Positions 4,635 through 8,378 of a DNA stretch of 8,378 nucleotides are shown here, piece after piece. The position numbers and the translations under genes are program-made. Source of the stretch: Pseudomonadota bacterium (GTDB taxonomy: Bacteria; Pseudomonadota; Gammaproteobacteria; Steroidobacterales; Woeseiaceae); NCBI GenBank assembly GCA_022567775.1, contig JADFGH010000085.1, forward strand, positions 1-8,378. Reading direction: 5' to 3'. How positions within the stretch are numbered: position 1 is the stretch's first letter; each line of letters starts with the position of its first letter. The notes under the pieces were generated by a model. The model did not search any database. It was not told the DNA's origin and saw only the letters and a list, made by a program, of their open reading frames with translations.

Positions 4635-6317
4635 TTTCTGTCGGATGCGCGACCCCGATCTCAACATTTCTGCTGCATGATCCCTGGTGCGCGCCGTAAT
4701 TTCGACGCCGCCGAGCATTCGCGCGAGTTCTTCTACCCGCTCGTCAACACTCAGGTGTGTGACTGCCGTTTTCGTCGACTTTCCGTCGCTGATTTTGAAT
4801 ATGCGAAAATGGTGGTCCGCCAGACTGGCAACCTGCGGTAGATGAGTAACGCAAACGACTTGCCTGGTCTCGCCGAGTTCACGAAGTTTCAGGCCGACCA
4901 TTTCGGCAACGCCGCCACCGATGCCGCTGTCGATTTCGTCGAAAATCATGGTTGGGATAGTGCTGCCATCGCTGGAGATCACCTGTATGGACAAACTCAT
5001 TCGCGACAGTTCGCCGCCCGACGCGATTCTGGATAATGGCATCAGCGGCTGGCCCGGATTGGCGCTGATCAGGAATTCAATGTCGTCGACGCCCCATGAG
5101 CGCGGGGCGCTCCGGTCGCGAGGCGAAATCCTTATTTCGAAAACACCGCCCGGCATGCCGAGATTTTCCATGGCGCCGGTCACTGCCGAGGAAAAGTTCC
5201 CGGCCGCTTTTTTTCTGCCGGCGGACAATTGCGCGGCCAGGTTGCGAAATTCTGCCTCTGCAGCAGCGACTTTGTCCGCTAACTCCGCGCAGTACTCCTC
5301 AGCATGTTCGAGATCGTCAAGCTGTTGGCCGAGTGTTCGATGCAGATCAGGGAGTTCCGTGGGTTCCACCCGGTGTTTTCGCGCCAGCGCATAAATTGCG
5401 TCGAGGCGTTCCTCCACCCAGTTTTGTCGCGCCGGATCCATATCGAGCGCGTCACCGTAGCGCCGCAGCATGTCCTGGGCCTCCGACACCTGGATGTTGG
5501 CATCCTGTAGCAGGCTCGCAATCGGCTTGAGTGAAGGGTCGACTTCGCACATTTGTTCGATCGCCTGCATTGCTTCGGCAATCAGGCGCTGCGCATTCAG
5601 CGGATCGCCGTCGTACAGTCGGTGTAGCGCACCAGTGACGCTTTCGGCCAGTCTGCCGCGGTTCTGCAGTTTCTGACGTTCCTGGGAAAGAGCTGCAATT
5701 TCATCAGTATCCAGCGCCAGTGCGTCGAGTTCGGTGATCTGAAATTGCAGCAACTCGAGCCTCGACGCCCGGTCGGTATCCGCGGCCTCAAGACTGGCGA
5801 TTTGCGCGGCCACCGCTTGCCATTCAGCGAACGCGGTTTCAGTCATGGCACGAACCTCGTTCAGACCACCATAATAGTCGAGCAGATTCCTCTGTACCTC
5901 GCGGCGGCCCAGTGACTGGTGAAAGCGCTGGCCGTGGATGTCCAGCAACATCTCTCCGAGCGCCTTGAGGCTTTGCAGAGGCACGGTATTGCCGTTGATG
6001 AACGCACGCGAGCGTCCGTCCGCATTAATCACGCGTCGCAGATTGCAGGCGTCGTCGACGTCCAGCATCTGCTCCTCGAGCCAAAGCCTGGCATCTGGCA
6101 GGTTCTGCAGATCAAATTCGGCCGTAAACTCCGCGCGATTTGCGCCGCTGCGCACCAAGCCGGTGCCGCCGCGCTCCCCCAGCACGAGCCCGAGGGCATC
6201 AACCAGGATCGATTTTCCCGCACCGGTCTCGCCGGTCAGGACGGTCATTCCGGGTGCAAATTCGACCTCGGCCTGATCAATGATGGCGAAATTTCTGACC
6301 TGCAAACTGATGAGCAT
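4620..6317 (-). CDS. recN: DNA repair protein RecN
   Basis: RecN is an SMC-like ATPase that acts early at double-strand breaks and promotes cohesion and RecA-dependent repair. The 565-residue protein has the N-terminal ATPase half with Walker A GETGAGKS (29-36). A long charged coiled-coil region follows (about 155-375). The C-terminal half has the signature SGGELSR (433-439), Walker B MIFDEID (457-463) with GIGG, and the THLPQVAS switch region (491-498). Its length is near the 553 of E. coli. The ATG at 6317 begins directly with the conserved MLISLQVRNFAIID. It starts 3 nt after the nadK stop, so the two genes are probably co-transcribed and translationally coupled. No LexA-type SOS box was recognised upstream of nadK or at the junction. 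Confidence 0.97.
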   Translation of the reverse strand: MLISLQVRNFAIIDQAEVEFAPGMTVLTGETGAGKSILVDALGLVLGERGGTGLVRSGANRAEFTAEFDLQNLPDARLWLEEQMLDVDDACNLRRVINADGRSRAFINGNTVPLQSLKALGEMLLDIHGQRFHQSLGRREVQRNLLDYYGGLNEVRAMTETAFAEWQAVAAQIASLEAADTDRASRLELLQFQITELDALALDTDEIAALSQERQKLQNRGRLAESVTGALHRLYDGDPLNAQRLIAEAMQAIEQMCEVDPSLKPIASLLQDANIQVSEAQDMLRRYGDALDMDPARQNWVEERLDAIYALARKHRVEPTELPDLHRTLGQQLDDLEHAEEYCAELADKVAAAEAEFRNLAAQLSAGRKKAAGNFSSAVTGAMENLGMPGGVFEIRISPRDRSAPRSWGVDDIEFLISANPGQPLMPLSRIASGGELSRMSLSIQVISSDGSTIPTMIFDEIDSGIGGGVAEMVGLKLRELGETRQVVCVTHLPQVASLADHHFRIFKISDGKSTKTAVTHLSVDERVEELARMLGGVEITARTRDHAAEMLRSGSRIRQKEISA

Positions 6318-6320
6318 CGT

Positions 6321-7214
6321 TCAATCGCTCTTTTGATTCCTGGTCCGGCTGTCACGACCCCAGTGAAGTTTGGAACGCAGGATCCCATAATAATCGTAGC
6401 CCGGAGGATGAATCAGCGTTATTCGGTTTACAGATTTCGAAATCAGCAAACTGTCGTCCGGGTCAAGTTCACCGAGTGAGTGTCCATCGACCGATACTTC
6501 CGCTTTGGTATCGTGACGGGGCAGAAGTTTGACCTCGATATCGAGACCGGCGGGAATGACAATCGGCCGGTCACTCAGTGTGTGCGGACAAATCGGCACG
6601 ATAACGACTGCGTCCAGCAGTGGCTCAATGATCGGACCGCCGCAGCTAAGCGCGTAAGCCGTCGACCCGGTTGGCGTGGCTACGATGAGTCCATCGCCCG
6701 CATGGGTGTTGACGAAACGACCGGCGATCCTGGTCTCGAAATCGACCATGCGGCCGGTTTCCCGACGTTGCAATACGATGTCGTTCAGCGCTACGGCGGA
6801 TCTTTCGCTGCCGTCGGACGAGGTGATTTTCGCAATGAGCTGCAGCCGCGTTTCCCGGGAGTAGCGGCCGCCCAGAATCTGCTCGAGATTCTCGAGCATC
6901 TCCGCGGGAGATACGTCGGCGAGGAATCCAAGTCGTCCCCGGTTGACACCGAGTAGTGGCACTTTGCCACTGCCGGTTAGTCCGGCGGCGTGCAGCATGG
7001 TGCCGTCGCCACCGACCGCGATGATCAGATCGGCTTCGGCCGCAAGATCGGCGTCGCTTACCGTCCGTGCCTGAAGGGTCGCGGGCGCATCCGCGGGGCA
7101 AATAACGTCGATGCCGGCTTTTGTTAAATATTCGGCGAGTAAAGCCATCGGCTCCGCAACCCGCGGATCTGAATACCGGCCAACAATGGCTACAGTCTGG
7201 AAAGCTTTGCTCAT
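6321..7214 (-). CDS. nadK: NAD kinase
   Basis: NadK phosphorylates NAD to NADP using ATP in the cytoplasm, the only route to NADP in most bacteria. From the ATG at 7214 the protein has 297 residues, close to the 292 of E. coli NadK. It carries the catalytic GGDGTML (68-74) and the NRGRLGFLAD block (91-100). The NAD-binding asparagine-aspartate pair is at 144-145, with the glycine-rich GDGLIVATPTGSTAYALSCGGP (173-194) and PHTLSDRPIVIP (210-221) after it. A GTG at 7232 would add six residues. Neither start has an ideally placed ribosome-binding site (GAGG lies 18 nt before the ATG and directly against the GTG), but homology starts after the ATG. recN follows 3 nt downstream, and hrcA diverges on the other strand. 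Confidence 0.96.
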   Translation of the reverse strand: MSKAFQTVAIVGRYSDPRVAEPMALLAEYLTKAGIDVICPADAPATLQARTVSDADLAAEADLIIAVGGDGTMLHAAGLTGSGKVPLLGVNRGRLGFLADVSPAEMLENLEQILGGRYSRETRLQLIAKITSSDGSERSAVALNDIVLQRRETGRMVDFETRIAGRFVNTHAGDGLIVATPTGSTAYALSCGGPIIEPLLDAVVIVPICPHTLSDRPIVIPAGLDIEVKLLPRHDTKAEVSVDGHSLGELDPDDSLLISKSVNRITLIHPPGYDYYGILRSKLHWGRDSRTRNQKSD

Positions 7215-7300
7215 ACCGGTTTTTGGTGTCACCCTCGTATTGTTCTTTAATTGCCTGGCGCAGCGGATTGTGAGATAGCCTGTCAGATTGTTACAAACCC

Positions 7301-7329
7301 TTGACCGACCGCCAAGCCGTTGCTAGCTT
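7301..7329 (+). promoter_or_regulatory. Candidate sigma-70 promoter of hrcA, extended -10 type
   Basis: TTGACC (7301-7306, five of six) is followed after 17 nt by TAGCTT (7324-7329). The -10 box itself is poor, but TG at 7321-7322 gives an extended -10 (TGcTAGCTT). Transcription would begin near 7336, about 48 nt before the hrcA ATG. The CTTGA in the -35 box also fits a heat-shock sigma-32 -35 element, but no CCCCAT-like -10 follows. Confidence 0.4.
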
Positions 7330-7383
7330 TTTGTTTTCAGAATAGCACTTTGTGTTAGTTGTTCATTTTGCGTTTCCGGAAGA

Positions 7384-8378
7384 ATGACCACAGAAGCAAT
7401 CACCGCGATTCCCAACGAACGGGCACAATTCCTTCTAAAGGCGTTGATCCAGCGATTTATTCGTGACGGCCAGCCGGTCGGTTCGCGGACCTTGTCCCGT
7501 GATTCCGGGCTGGAACTCAGTCCGGCAACGATTCGCAACGTCATGTCCGATCTTGAGGATTTGGGGCTCGTGTCCGCGCCGCATACGTCCGCGGGGCGTG
7601 TTCCAACCTCGCAGGGCTACCGCCTGTTTGTCGATACGCTGGTGCGCTACAAGCAGCCGAGAGAAGGCGAAATTCGGAAGCTTCAGTCACAGATCAAGCG
7701 GCAGCAGGACGACCCGGATGCGCTACTGGGCTCTGTATCGAGTCTGCTTGCCAGCCTGACAAAACTCGCGAGTATTGTGACAGTCCCTCGCGGCCAGCGC
7801 GCCATTTTGCGGCAGATCGAATTCCTCGCACTGTCAGACAATCGCATACTGGCGATTCTCGTCATTAATGATCGAGAAGTGCAAAACAGGATTTTGCATA
7901 CCGCGCAGCCGTACACGGCCGCAGAGCTGCAGAAGGCTGCGAATTTCATTAACGACAATTATGTCGGCAACGATCTCATGGAGATTCGCAAACGCCTGAT
8001 CACGGATCTGGACCAGACCCGTGATTCCATGAACCGTGCGATGCACGACATCATCTCGGTCGCACAGTCAGCAATGGAAGACGCGGCATCGCCCCAGGGC
8101 GAATTCGTTCTGACCGGCGAAACCAACCTGATGGATTTCGCAGAGTTGTCCGACATTGAAACGCTGCGGCGTTTGTTTGAGGCATTTTCGAGGAAGCGCT
8201 TCATGCTGAAACTGCTCGACAAGAGTATCAATGCCAGCGGCGTACAGGTGTTCATCGGAGAGGAGTCGGGCTATCAGATTCTGGACGACGTCAGCGTCGT
8301 GACCGCCCCTTATCGGGTCGACGCCGATCACATCGGTGTCCTGGCCGTCATTGGCCCGACCCGCATGGCGTATGACCG
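7384..8378 (+). CDS. hrcA: Heat-inducible transcription repressor HrcA, C-terminus cut by right window edge
   Basis: HrcA represses groE and dnaK operons by binding the CIRCE inverted repeat; its activity depends on GroEL. The frame is open from the ATG at 7384 to the window end (331 complete codons), which is most of a typical 340-350-residue protein. The N-terminal winged helix shows NERAQFLLKALIQRFIRDGQPVGSRTL (11-37) and LSPATIRNVMSDLEDLGL (45-62). The family hallmark HTSAGRVPTSQGYRLFVD follows (67-84). The later part includes the GAF-like domain and dimerisation region, with EFVLTGETNLMDF, GVQVFIGEES and DHIGVLAVIGPTRM. A GGAAGA element lies directly before the start, closer than usual. 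In related gammaproteobacteria grpE and dnaK usually follow; that part is outside the window. No canonical CIRCE was found upstream. Confidence 0.97.
   Translation, partial: MTTEAITAIPNERAQFLLKALIQRFIRDGQPVGSRTLSRDSGLELSPATIRNVMSDLEDLGLVSAPHTSAGRVPTSQGYRLFVDTLVRYKQPREGEIRKLQSQIKRQQDDPDALLGSVSSLLASLTKLASIVTVPRGQRAILRQIEFLALSDNRILAILVINDREVQNRILHTAQPYTAAELQKAANFINDNYVGNDLMEIRKRLITDLDQTRDSMNRAMHDIISVAQSAMEDAASPQGEFVLTGETNLMDFAELSDIETLRRLFEAFSRKRFMLKLLDKSINASGVQVFIGEESGYQILDDVSVVTAPYRVDADHIGVLAVIGPTRMAYD

Noticed and set aside
5919..6479. 186-codon open frame antisense to recN and nadK
   Set aside because: It is opposite two strongly conserved genes, spans their junction and shows no domain; it is a by-product of GC-rich coding sequence.
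7341..7370. CIRCE operator before hrcA
   Set aside because: Only one weak half-site resembling TTAGCACTC is present; no GAGTGCTAA partner follows at 9 nt.

Overview
This window looks like a chromosomal housekeeping segment of a gammaproteobacterium with moderately high GC. The evidence is the gene content (tmRNA, smpB, ratA, ratB, bamE, fur, recN, nadK, hrcA), a Pseudomonas-like Fur and a tmRNA tag reading ANDDNYALAA. An hrcA gene next to nadK-recN argues against Enterobacterales, which lack hrcA. It suggests a lineage of the Xanthomonadales, Chromatiales or Woeseia type, but the genus cannot be fixed from the sequence alone.

Left part (1-1282): the 5' part of the tmRNA gene ssrA lies on the minus strand and runs off the left edge. 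Next comes a small plus-strand HxlR-type winged-helix regulator, then smpB on the minus strand. The two partners of trans-translation are therefore close and co-oriented, but an opposing regulator gene separates them.

Middle left (1194-3696): smpB is divergent from a plus-strand run of an 11-helix sodium:neurotransmitter-symporter family transporter, ratA and ratB. The spacing is tight (19 bp) or overlapping (23 bp), so this is probably one operon. ratB ends in a perfect 19-bp tandem duplication that changes its last residues. Between ratB and the converging bamE lies a 247-bp non-coding segment bounded by a 23-bp inverted repeat (21 of 23 positions match) starting at TTAA on both sides. This MITE-like or structured element is the most unusual object in the window.

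Middle (3693-6317): bamE (outer-membrane assembly lipoprotein) and fur (iron regulator) are divergent. fur converges on recN with only 13 bp between their stop codons, and a hairpin terminator sits across the junction.

Right part (4620-8378): nadK and recN form a tight minus-strand pair with a 3-nt gap. They are divergent from hrcA, the heat-shock repressor, which is cut by the right edge. In related genomes grpE-dnaK-dnaJ usually follows hrcA. Common themes are ribosome rescue, envelope assembly, iron and heat-shock control, NADP synthesis and recombination repair. No phage, CRISPR, defence island or complete transposon is visible.
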